DNA of 38,996 nucleotides from Deltaproteobacteria bacterium (GTDB lineage: Bacteria; Myxococcota_A; Polyangia; HGW-17; JAJRWW01). How positions within the stretch are numbered: the first letter of the stretch is position 1; each line of letters begins with the position of its first letter. The position numbers and the translations under genes are program-made. Positions 22,054-30,444 of the stretch are shown piece after piece. The notes under the pieces were generated by a model, which made no database searches, was not told the origin of the DNA, and saw only the letters and a program-made list of their open reading frames with translations. Where the stretch lies: assembly GCA_029938605.1 (NCBI GenBank), contig JAOZUO010000023.1, positions 25,163 to 64,158 on the forward strand. The letters run 5' to 3'.

Positions 22054-24233
22054 GACGCCTCGTCCGCTCCCATGTCTACGCCGTTTCCCTCGGGTCGCAC
22101 CTCCCCGTCGAAGTCCTCAGGGGGCGCCGGCGGGATCCCCGTGAGATCGCCCGAGTCCACACACGGAGATGTCGACAGGATGTGGAAGTCGCCCCCGGGT
22201 TGGTCTACAAACAACGGTGGCGAGCTGATGTTGCCCTGAAGCCCATCCCAGGTCGAAATCGAGATGTCGTTGTACCAGGGATCGCACAAACTCGACACGT
22301 CCGAAGGATCGTTCATCCAGAGTATGTTGTTGTAGATTTTCACGGCCCAGATACAGCGAACTCCCGCGGTGAAGGAGGAGCCCCTGGACGAGTTGTAGGC
22401 GATGGTGTTGTTGGCCAGCGTGGTGGGCGAGTACCCGGCCGCGGACAGGGAGACGCCGCCGCGAAACGAGGTTCCCAGGGTGCCGTTGTTCACGATGATG
22501 TTGTTGACGATCCGATAGGAGGCGTCCAGAATCCACACCCCACCTTCGGCGTTGTCATGGATGTGGTTTTGCTCCATCCTGCAGTGGGCGTCGTCGAAGC
22601 AGTAGACCGCTTCACAACTGCCCACCCCCGGTCCCACCTCGCTGTCGTGCACCTTGAGAAATGCCCCCGTGCCCTGGGCAATAACCCCTTCCTGCACGTG
22701 CAAGCGCCACAGCAACACCTCACGGTCCACCACCATGAGCGCCGGGCAGCCCACCCCAACCCAATGCGCACCGACGTCGCCGGCGATGGAAACATCGGCG
22801 GCGTCCACGGTCACGTCCTCGTTGCAGGTGGAAGGCAACAGCCAGATGAGATCCCCGGACGCGGCGTTGTTGACCGCCTCCTGAATGGTGCAAAAGGGGT
22901 CGGCGAGGCTGCCCGCCCCCCCACATACAACACCACAGTCCACAAAGAGCACGTCGACATCGCTCACACAGGTGGATGGATCGCCGTAGCACCGGAACCC
23001 GGGCTCGGTCTGGCAGGCCTCGTCGCAGCCGTCCCCGGCGATCAGGTTCCCGTCGTCACAATCCTCGTCCGCCGAGACCACACCGTTGCCGCAGGCCGGG
23101 GTGACGACCCCGCAGCCGCTTTCGTCAATCGTGCAATCCGGCGCGCAGGTCAATGTCCCCGTGGCAAAGCCCCGACTCTGGCAGGTCTGTCCGAGCAGAA
23201 TCGGGCCATCGCACTCCTCGGAGGCTTCGACGACACCATCACCGCAGGTGTAACAGCCCGACACGTCCAGGTGACAGGTCGTGGTGCAATCCAGGGTTCC
23301 AGCCAACCGACCGGCGGCGGTGAGGCAGGTCTGGCTGCCCACGTCCGTGGAGTCGCAATCCTCGCCCGCATCGAGCACCCCGTCTCCGCACCCTCCCGCG
23401 CACTGGCTATCGTCGAGCTCACAGTCAGCGGTGCAGCCCAGGGGACCACGGAGATAGCCGAGATCCACACACCTCAGGTGGGCCAGGTCCAGACCGTCAC
23501 AGGCCTCGCCGTCCTCGATGACGCCGTTGCCACACCCCAGGGCGCAACCGGACAGATCCAGCTGGCAAAGGTCATCGCAACCCAGGTCCCCGGTCACGAA
23601 GCCCTGGCTGTGGCAGGTCTCCGAGCCGACGTCCTCGCCATCGCACTGCTCGGGTCCGATCTCGACCTCGCCGTTGCCGCAGTCGTGGCAGCCTCCGCTG
23701 TCGAGTTGGCAGTCCACGCACACCAGGGCGCCCTGCTGCATTCCGGTCAGGTACTCGCAGGTCTGCCCGCCGAAGTTCGTACCGTCGCACTGCTCGGAGC
23801 CATCGATGAACCCGTTACCGCAAGGCGGCGGTCCCGCCACCAACAGCAGGGTGGCCTCCACGATGTCGTTCTTCGCCAGGACCACCGAGGTACGCCCATG
23901 GGCGGTGACGACGCCCTGATGCACCCCGTCGGCCGCGATCCACACGGTCCGGCCGATCCATTCACTGGGCACCAGGATCAAGAGGTTCTCCGTCTGCCCA
24001 AACAGGACCTCACCGGGCAACGAGCCCGTCATTTCGATCGCGTGAGCCACATCCCCCTCAGGGTAGCCGCGAACCCGGAGCTGACTCACCTGGATCGTGG
24101 TTGACTCCATCTGTACGTTCACCAACACCGCGGCTTCAACCTGTGGGCGGCACCCCGTCGTGAGCGCTGCCATGAGCGCGAGCGCCATCGCCTGCATCAC
24201 TGGCCACTGTCTCTGGGAGCGCAATCGTCGCAC
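22050..24233 (-). CDS. DUF4215-repeat and parallel beta-helix lipoprotein (operon gene 3)
   Basis: 727 aa. The signal ends AALTTGC-RPQ (Cys28). Residues about 35-135 are the domain shared with the downstream paralogue (RVRGYPEGD, LVPSEWIGRTVW, HGRTSVV). About seven Cys-rich DUF4215-type repeats follow (140-420), closing with CDDGNLIAGDGCDEAC. Residues about 430-720 look like a right-handed parallel beta-helix of the kind in secreted surface proteins: CTIQEAVNNAASGDLIWLLP, then NHIHDN, IVNNIIVNNGT and LANNTIAYNSS, ending SPCVDSGD and GVDMGADEA. GTG 24233 is chosen because GGAGG lies 11 nt upstream and the signal then starts normally. It lies 7 bp after the TPR gene's stop. Polysaccharide binding or cleavage is possible for such helices, but no catalytic residues can be assigned. 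Confidence 0.85.
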   Translation of the reverse strand: MRRLRSQRQWPVMQAMALALMAALTTGCRPQVEAAVLVNVQMESTTIQVSQLRVRGYPEGDVAHAIEMTGSLPGEVLFGQTENLLILVPSEWIGRTVWIAADGVHQGVVTAHGRTSVVLAKNDIVEATLLLVAGPPPCGNGFIDGSEQCDGTNFGGQTCEYLTGMQQGALVCVDCQLDSGGCHDCGNGEVEIGPEQCDGEDVGSETCHSQGFVTGDLGCDDLCQLDLSGCALGCGNGVIEDGEACDGLDLAHLRCVDLGYLRGPLGCTADCELDDSQCAGGCGDGVLDAGEDCDSTDVGSQTCLTAAGRLAGTLDCTTTCHLDVSGCYTCGDGVVEASEECDGPILLGQTCQSRGFATGTLTCAPDCTIDESGCGVVTPACGNGVVSADEDCDDGNLIAGDGCDEACQTEPGFRCYGDPSTCVSDVDVLFVDCGVVCGGAGSLADPFCTIQEAVNNAASGDLIWLLPSTCNEDVTVDAADVSIAGDVGAHWVGVGCPALMVVDREVLLWRLHVQEGVIAQGTGAFLKVHDSEVGPGVGSCEAVYCFDDAHCRMEQNHIHDNAEGGVWILDASYRIVNNIIVNNGTLGTSFRGGVSLSAAGYSPTTLANNTIAYNSSRGSSFTAGVRCIWAVKIYNNILWMNDPSDVSSLCDPWYNDISISTWDGLQGNISSPPLFVDQPGGDFHILSTSPCVDSGDLTGIPPAPPEDFDGEVRPEGNGVDMGADEAS

Positions 24234-24240
24234 GAACCAA

Positions 24241-25227
<987 letters not shown>

Positions 25228-25244
25228 GATTCGACCGGTCTGAA

Positions 25245-27017
25245 TCACCACTCCCACGGCGCCGACAAGTCCTTGGGTTTCCCTGGTTCCTTCATCGCCG
25301 GCGTCGCCGGCATCGCCGGGGTTGTCATCACCGGGCTCTTGATATGCTTGGGCTGGTTGTTCGTCGCAGACGGATGTTTCATTCCAGGCCTACGACGTCC
25401 GCTAGAATGAGTCCTGGGGTGGGGAGCCGAACCATCCGGAGCCTGTCCCACGGATCTCGCCGCGGGCGCTCCGGGGGTGACAGCGCTCAGCTTCACCGGG
25501 ATCTCCTTGTCTGTCACCGGCGCCACCAGCAGGTTCTCGGTCTGAAATCCTGGAGCGCTCACGGTCAGGTGCTCCATTTTCTCGCTGCGCACCACCACCA
25601 ACTTGAGGGTGGAGCCGCGGTAGGACTGACCCCGGAAGACAATCTGTACCTTGTCGACGGCAGGTTGAACCTTGATCCGCAACGACACCGTGGATATCGG
25701 GGCAGGCTCGGACTGCATGGTGGACGCCGATGGGGATGCTCCCGAAGAGGTGGTTCGCTCCCTGGAGAAGGGGGCCCACCAGTAAAGGGCCATCAACGCC
25801 ACCGCAACTACCGCCACCCCCAACCCTACGACGAACAGCTGCCCGGACCTGGGGAACCTCGTGCTTCGATGGTCGGGGGTGATCTTCACGGCTGAGCTCG
25901 TGCCCCCCAACATGCCCACCGATGGCAACGCCGTCGACGTAGTAGACTTGACGGCCTTTTGAATCTGCGCGTCCTTGAGCTTCCGCTGGGTATGGAACAT
26001 CCGCTCCATGAACCTGGCGAAGGACTGAGAGCTCACCGCCTTCCCATCGCGGATCAGGAGAGCCTCCAACGCCTCGGCCAGATCCCCAGCCGAGGCGTAC
26101 CGGGCCTCGGGCTCCCTGGCCAGACACTGTACAATGACCTTCTCCAGCGCGACGGGGAGCTCGGATCGAATCTCTCTGGGCAGAAGCTCCATGTGCGCAG
26201 CCCGCACCAGGCGCAAGGACTCGGATTCGGAGGACGCCTTGAACAACCGCTTCATGCAGACCAGCTCGTACAGCACGATCCCCAGCGAAAAAATGTCCGA
26301 TCGTCGATCCAGGGGCTCGGACCGAGTCTGCTCAGGCGACATATAGGGGATCTTGCCCCGTACCATCCCGGTCTTGGTGTGGCTCAGCTTCTCCGTGGCA
26401 TAAGCGATGCCGAAATCAACCACCTTCACGTGGCCCTCATAGCTGATCAGAATGTTCTGGGGAGAGACGTCGCGGTGCACCACCCCCATGGACTCCCCAG
26501 CCGAGGTTTTGAGCTCGTGGGCGGCGTGAAGGCCCGCGGCGGCATCGGCCACGATCCGCACGGCGTGTTCCCAGGGGATCGGGACTTGAAGGCGTAGGGA
26601 TTTCTTGAACAGGTCGAGCAGGGTCTGCCCATGTACGTACTCCATGGCGATGAAGTGCGACCCGTCGATGATCCCCAGGTCAAAAGTGTTGACCACATTG
26701 GGGTGGTGGATGAGGGCCGCGATCCGGGCCTCGTCCAAGAACATGTCCACGAACTCCTCGTTCCCCGTGAGGTGGCCGTGAATGCGCTTAATCGCAACCA
26801 TCTTCTCGAACATCTTCGGGCCGCGAATACGCGCCAGAAAAAGGGTGGCCATGCCGCCTTCGCCCATCTCCATGAGCAGCCGAAACCGGCCGAACACTTG
26901 CCCGCCTTGCGTCCCATCGGTTTCCTCCGCCGGAAGCACCTGGGTCTTGGTGGGAACCAGATCTTCTCCGTCTTCGGGTGGCCCATCCGATAACGTCGAC
27001 GATGTCGAAGGATTCAT
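25245..27017 (-). CDS. Transmembrane Ser/Thr kinase with PEGA-like ectodomain (operon gene 1)
   Basis: 590 aa. A Thr/Asp-rich N-terminus precedes a kinase domain (about 45-310): glycine loop GEGGMA, Lys77 in VAIK, catalytic loop HRDVSPQN with Asp183, DFG, then GKIPYMSPEQ. The catalytic-loop Lys of the usual HRDxKPxN is Ser, a variant I recall as common in myxobacterial kinases and probably still active. Residues about 389-413 form one membrane helix. About 440-505 is a beta-rich PEGA-like domain (VSLRIKVQPAVDKVQIVF, then VSAPGFQTENLLV) probably outside the membrane, and a Pro/Ser/basic tail follows. ATG 27017 is used; AGGAG lies about 12 nt upstream and GTG 27020 is an alternative. It heads the operon with the TPR and two lipoprotein genes, so the ectodomain may sense the envelope state those proteins affect. 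Confidence 0.88.
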   Translation of the reverse strand: MNPSTSSTLSDGPPEDGEDLVPTKTQVLPAEETDGTQGGQVFGRFRLLMEMGEGGMATLFLARIRGPKMFEKMVAIKRIHGHLTGNEEFVDMFLDEARIAALIHHPNVVNTFDLGIIDGSHFIAMEYVHGQTLLDLFKKSLRLQVPIPWEHAVRIVADAAAGLHAAHELKTSAGESMGVVHRDVSPQNILISYEGHVKVVDFGIAYATEKLSHTKTGMVRGKIPYMSPEQTRSEPLDRRSDIFSLGIVLYELVCMKRLFKASSESESLRLVRAAHMELLPREIRSELPVALEKVIVQCLAREPEARYASAGDLAEALEALLIRDGKAVSSQSFARFMERMFHTQRKLKDAQIQKAVKSTTSTALPSVGMLGGTSSAVKITPDHRSTRFPRSGQLFVVGLGVAVVAVALMALYWWAPFSRERTTSSGASPSASTMQSEPAPISTVSLRIKVQPAVDKVQIVFRGQSYRGSTLKLVVVRSEKMEHLTVSAPGFQTENLLVAPVTDKEIPVKLSAVTPGAPAARSVGQAPDGSAPHPRTHSSGRRRPGMKHPSATNNQPKHIKSPVMTTPAMPATPAMKEPGKPKDLSAPWEW

Positions 27018-27195
27018 CACAGTCCCGCACTCCTGGGCAAATACCTCAGAAGCAATAATAACGAGTCAAACCAGCCCAAACCAGAACACCTACGGAAAAC
27101 TTAGTAATCAAGCTTTCATTATGATACTCGCATGTAATCCAACAAGCAACCCCAGCTTTGTAACACACCCTGCAACTCCATCCATAGGATGTTGG

Positions 27196-27975
27196 CTACG
27201 TTGGGAAAGTCGGGGCCCCGGGGTTGGGCAGGTTGCCGCGCACCAGGAACTCCGCGCGTCCGAATCGGTGTACCCCGCGCTTGAAATACGTCTTTCGGGA
27301 GAGCTCCACAGTGTCGTTAGTGGCCACGCAGTACCAGGTCTGCAAACCGCGAGGGCGGCTCGTCTGAAATACCACGGCGTCGAAGATGCCGACGTTGGCG
27401 CCGCGACGTGGGTCGCGCGCCGACTCAAAACGCACCAGCTCCACGCCATCTGAGCGCATGTCGCGCCCGAGACCCTGGGTAACGCGGTAACTGGAGCGGG
27501 AGATCAGCGAGGGACGAGAGACGTCGAAGGGAGTGGCGGTCAGATCTACGGCCCGTCCGGAGGCGACAACCGCGCGAAACGCCGTGAGCTCCACCATGAT
27601 CGGCGACAAATTCGCCTCCGACTCTTCCAGAAAAAGCAGACGGTAGTACGCCACCTCCGCGAAGGCGGTGGGCAGACGCTCGCTACCATAAAAGAGGGAG
27701 CGCTCGCGACGGGACCCGAACCGGGAGCCGTGCTTGAGGGGCGGGTGTCGAAAGGGTGTGTACAGCAAATAGTGCAGTGAGGCCAGGGCCGGATCAGGCG
27801 GCACCGGTGGTTTCACGCCGTCGAGTAACGCCTCGAGTACCCCCTGCTCCGCGTCGGAGTCCACGAGCTTCCGGGTGCTGATGCGATGCTGGGCCTCCAC
27901 GACGCGCCAGGGTTCGCCCTCATAGTCACAGAGGTTGGCGGTGCCGCCCGCCCGAAGCCACAGGGGCTGCGCCAC
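27196..27975 (-). CDS. RES-domain toxin
   Basis: 259 aa, the expected length for RES toxins. The domain (about 25-235) carries the conserved polar positions of the family: Arg85 in HGSRF, Tyr96 in SLFYGSE and Glu107 in TAFAEVAYYR. A Ser in the SRSSYRVTQ region may be the third. Studied RES toxins (for example MbcT) destroy NAD+ and stop growth. GTG 27975 shares one base with the TAG stop of the upstream antitoxin gene (TAGTG), as expected for a coupled toxin-antitoxin pair. A longer reading from 28074 would overlap the antitoxin and is rejected. The gene order, antitoxin first, is the usual one. Confidence 0.88.
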   Translation of the reverse strand: MAQPLWLRAGGTANLCDYEGEPWRVVEAQHRISTRKLVDSDAEQGVLEALLDGVKPPVPPDPALASLHYLLYTPFRHPPLKHGSRFGSRRERSLFYGSERLPTAFAEVAYYRLLFLEESEANLSPIMVELTAFRAVVASGRAVDLTATPFDVSRPSLISRSSYRVTQGLGRDMRSDGVELVRFESARDPRRGANVGIFDAVVFQTSRPRGLQTWYCVATNDTVELSRKTYFKRGVHRFGRAEFLVRGNLPNPGAPTFPT

Positions 27976-28349
27976 TACAGATGCCCTCGCATGGCATCGA
28001 GATACTCCGCGACCGCCGTCAAGCCACTCACCCGACTCACTAGCTCCGACGGCACTCCCGCCAGGGGAGCGCATGGAGCCCGGAACCAGGCCCGTGCTTT
28101 CTGTTCATCTCCGCCGACCATGGTATCGAGGCTCCGGAACACCCGAATGAGCAGCAGCGCCAGCTCCCCCTCTTTGGCGGCTGGATCGATGGTGCGCCCA
28201 CCTCCGAATCGAGACACGGTCGCCGGGCTGACGCCAAGGATCCGCGCCAGGTCCTTCTGAGAAATCCCCAGCCGCTCGGCCACCCGTCGCACCGCCTTGG
28301 TGAGCACCGTCGCCCCCTGGGAAGTCGTCTCGAGGTGGGGATAGACCAT
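27975..28349 (-). CDS. Xre/MbcA/ParS-type antitoxin
   Basis: 124 aa. Residues about 15-60 form a helix-turn-helix: RVAERLGISQKDLARILGVS, then PATVSRFGGGR. Residues about 65-124 are a DUF2384-type C-terminal domain (ELALLLIRVFRSLDTMVGG, then ARAWFRAP, and LTAVAEYLDAM), which in the family binds and blocks the RES toxin's active site. AAAGGAG (28358-28364) lies 8 nt before ATG 28349 and fixes the start; upstream in-frame ATG codons (28367, 28409) lie in the promoter region. Autorepression through the palindrome at 28361-28374 is likely by analogy with RES-Xre systems. Confidence 0.88.
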   Translation of the reverse strand: MVYPHLETTSQGATVLTKAVRRVAERLGISQKDLARILGVSPATVSRFGGGRTIDPAAKEGELALLLIRVFRSLDTMVGGDEQKARAWFRAPCAPLAGVPSELVSRVSGLTAVAEYLDAMRGHL

Positions 28350-28360
28350 GGCGGAAACTC

Positions 28361-28374
28361 CTTTCATATGAAAG
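28361..28374. promoter_or_regulatory. Perfect 14-bp palindrome, likely antitoxin operator
   Basis: CTTTCATATGAAAG is a perfect inverted repeat. It covers the candidate transcription start and part of the ribosome site of the antitoxin gene, and abuts the -10 box at 28373-28378. Binding there would block transcription. Confidence 0.65.
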
Positions 28375-28401
28375 AATATCCCAAAACCAACGCGAATGCA
28401 A
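28373..28401 (-). promoter_or_regulatory. Candidate promoter of the toxin-antitoxin operon
   Basis: On the minus strand TTGCAT (28401-28396) and TATTCT (28378-28373) are 17 bp apart, a canonical spacing with modest consensus match. The operon would start within the palindrome. Confidence 0.45.
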
Positions 28402-28417
28402 TCAGCCACGGGTAGAG

Positions 28418-28445
28418 CGCAGTTCCCTGTCCGCAGTTCCCTGTC
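28418..28445. repeat. 14-bp tandem duplication at the 3' end of the gene above
   Basis: CGCAGTTCCCTGTC occurs twice in direct contact, reaching the stop codon of the gene at 28444. It lies outside the coding sequence, where a period that is not a multiple of 3 is harmless. Confidence 0.9.
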
Positions 28446-29178
28446 AATCGTTGAGGCGGATGAACTCGTCCATGGCTTCGCCCACGCCGCTTGCCGATAG
28501 CAGGTCCAGGTAGCTGGTCCAAAACCGGGTCAGGGCCTTGCGCTGGTTCTCCTGGCCCAGGAGCCATTCGAAAGAGCGCCACTCGGCCAGCTCCACGTGT
28601 TTGTCGAACAGGTACAGGCCCAGCCGCTTGGCCGAGCTCTTGGCCGCGGCCTCGCAGGCCGGACGGAGCCCACCTGTGTCTTTGCGAAAAGACTTCACGT
28701 AGTCGCCGTTTACCTCCAGGCTGGCGCCCCAGCTCGGCAGGGTGCCCGGGGCGTCATCGGCGCCCCACCCCAACCCAAACCACAAAAAGGGCACCGGAAA
28801 CTCCTGGCGCAGCAGGTACAGGCCATAGTTGTCCAGGTTCTCCCGCAGCTCCACATGGGCGAACCCCCAGAACCGGTGCTCCACATCAGCGGCCAGGCCC
28901 TCAGCGTACCGAGCGTAGTAGGCGTAGATGGGGTCGAACTCCCGCCGGGGCACGATGAGCTCCGCCTCCTCCCGGGTGAACAGCGGGTCCGGATCCATCA
29001 CCTCGGGCGCCTCGGGCGCCTCGGACGCCTCGGGCGCCTCGGGCGCCTCGGACGCCTCGGGCCCGACGGCGTGTTCTTTCTCAGGGGGCGGCGCGGCCGG
29101 GGCCGGCATCACCTTGGGCCGGGGTGGTTCGCCAGGGTCTGGCGACCGCTTGTCCGAGCGCTGTGGGCGCTCACTCAT
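28444..29178 (-). CDS. Unknown protein with EAPEAS repeat linker
   Basis: 244 aa. The first 65 residues are disordered: Pro/Arg-rich, then seven EAP/EAS triplets. Residues about 70-244 form a mixed alpha/beta domain with many aromatic residues (FDPIYAYYARY, RFWGFAHVELRENL, PVPFLWFGLGWG, FEWLLGQEN). I do not recognise a family. No signal peptide or membrane helix is seen, so it is probably cytoplasmic. ATG 29178 overlaps the stop of the upstream HEAT-repeat gene by 4 bp (ATGA), so the two are translationally coupled and probably work together. The toxin-antitoxin operon begins 94 bp downstream with its own promoter. Confidence 0.72.
   Translation of the reverse strand: MSERPQRSDKRSPDPGEPPRPKVMPAPAAPPPEKEHAVGPEASEAPEAPEASEAPEAPEVMDPDPLFTREEAELIVPRREFDPIYAYYARYAEGLAADVEHRFWGFAHVELRENLDNYGLYLLRQEFPVPFLWFGLGWGADDAPGTLPSWGASLEVNGDYVKSFRKDTGGLRPACEAAAKSSAKRLGLYLFDKHVELAEWRSFEWLLGQENQRKALTRFWTSYLDLLSASGVGEAMDEFIRLND
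29001..29063 (-). repeat. 9-bp tandem repeat x7 (EAP/EAS)
   Basis: Seven units of CCTCGG[GA]CG encode EAP or EAS triplets in frame; the second-to-last base of the triplet alternates in a regular G,G,A,G,G,A,G pattern. Confidence 0.9.
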
Positions 29179-30233
29179 GGCCGTCGCCTCCTGCGACGAC
29201 GCGCGCGACGAGCAGCCCGCTGGATCCGGCGCAACCGCTGGATGACTCGGCGGGCCTCCGCGCGCACCACGGGACTACGGTCCCGCCGCAGCTTTCGAAG
29301 CAGCCGGAAGGTGGCACGACGCGGCGTCAAACGGGCCAGGGCTCGCACCACCGAGCGGCGGATCCGGGAGGAGCGGTCGGCGGCCAACCGCTTGAGCCAG
29401 TAGCGCGACCATTCGCTGCGGGCCATCCCCACAGCCACCACCGCATCCAACCGCACGGACGCGCGGCTGTGGGTGAGTCCCCGCACCACGGTGCGCTTAG
29501 CCACCTGGATCCGGGCGTGCTGGGCGAGCACACGCAGGGCCAGGGCCCGAATGGAACGATCGTATCGCAGCGCCAGGGTGGCCAGGGAGCCCACGGTGCG
29601 CTTGTCCCCGAGTCGGGCGGCGGTGCGCACGGCCGAACGAACCACCCGAAGATTGCGGTCCCGTAGCAGGGGCGTCATGAGCACCGGCGCGAATCGCGGC
29701 CGGTACGCCAGGGCCCGCGCCACGCCCTGTCGCACACGGGAGTCTTTGTTGCCCATGAGACGGCGCAGGGCGGTGATCCGCGACCTGGCCGCGAGCACCC
29801 GCGCCGCGGCGTCTGAACGCATCCCGTCGCTCGTGGCCGCCATCAGCGCCACCCGCACCGCGCCCCCGCGCCCTCGCATGGCCTCCAGAGCGGCCTTGCG
29901 CGCACGACGCCGCTGGGGCTCGCTCACCCGGAGTTGCGCGGAGGACTTCGGCCGGGACTGCAGCCCGACAGCGCTCCCGGTGGAGCCGATGCGCAACGGG
30001 GGCGGTCGCCGGGGCCGCCGGCGATTGTACCCCGTGGTGGGCATGGGCCCCTTGGGCGGTGCGGTGACCCGCGGCGCCTTCTTCCGGGGACGACGGCGAC
30101 GCCGAGCCTCGGCGGGGTCCACCCCCAAGCCCCCGAACCAGGTGGCCACCAGCGCCAACGACACCAGCAACAGCCAGGGGCGGCGCGGCGCAATGGAACG
30201 ATGACCGACGAGGGGGACCAGCGTAAGGAGCAT
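29175..30233 (-). CDS. Arg-rich HEAT-repeat protein with signal peptide
   Basis: 352 aa. A hydrophobic segment (about 20-38: PWLLLVSLALVATWFGGLG) ends near AEA, followed by RRRRRPRKK. Residues about 110-340 are about seven HEAT-like helical pairs of 30-32 residues (DSRVRQGVARALAYR, NLRVVRSAVRTAARLG, SRIRRSVVRALARL, SPVVRAEARRVI). They have the conserved Arg/Asp and Val-Arg spacing of PBS-lyase/HEAT repeats. The C-terminus is almost pure Arg. The protein is extremely basic, so binding to acidic polymers (DNA, RNA, lipopolysaccharide or acidic polysaccharide) is plausible. ATG 30233 is chosen because the hydrophobic segment follows; no good ribosome site is seen. It is divergent from the zinc-ribbon kinase. 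Confidence 0.72.
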   Translation of the reverse strand: MLLTLVPLVGHRSIAPRRPWLLLVSLALVATWFGGLGVDPAEARRRRRPRKKAPRVTAPPKGPMPTTGYNRRRPRRPPPLRIGSTGSAVGLQSRPKSSAQLRVSEPQRRRARKAALEAMRGRGGAVRVALMAATSDGMRSDAAARVLAARSRITALRRLMGNKDSRVRQGVARALAYRPRFAPVLMTPLLRDRNLRVVRSAVRTAARLGDKRTVGSLATLALRYDRSIRALALRVLAQHARIQVAKRTVVRGLTHSRASVRLDAVVAVGMARSEWSRYWLKRLAADRSSRIRRSVVRALARLTPRRATFRLLRKLRRDRSPVVRAEARRVIQRLRRIQRAARRARRRRRRRP

Positions 30234-30292
30234 ACCCTCACTGTGGGCGATGCGTAGCGCCTTGTCCAGAGGCCTCCTTGGGGAAAAGGGGT

Positions 30293-30321
30293 TTGGACAA
30301 ATAGAAAAACCCAACCATAAT
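30293..30321 (+). promoter_or_regulatory. Candidate promoter of the zinc-ribbon kinase gene
   Basis: TTGGAC (30293-30298) and CATAAT (30316-30321) are separated by exactly 17 bp in an A-rich stretch. Transcription would begin near 30328, giving a leader of about 117 nt before the ATG at 30445. Confidence 0.5.
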
Positions 30322-30444
30322 CAAGACAGAACGGGTAGTGTGTACGTCTATCTGTCGCCCCCTTCGCAAAGATGGGTGGACGACGGACGGGAGCCGGACG
30401 CCCCCTGGGGTGTCTTATGCCCAAAATATGTTGGAGAGTCGAAC

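Noticed and set aside
22182..24104. 640-codon plus-strand open frame
   Set aside because: It is antisense to the DUF4215/beta-helix lipoprotein gene, whose Cys pattern is unmistakable.
27037..27195. tRNA or small RNA in the AT-richer gap before the kinase operon
   Set aside because: No cloverleaf, stable hairpin or terminator was found; only a weak TTGACT word on the minus strand (27064-27069) without a good -10 partner.
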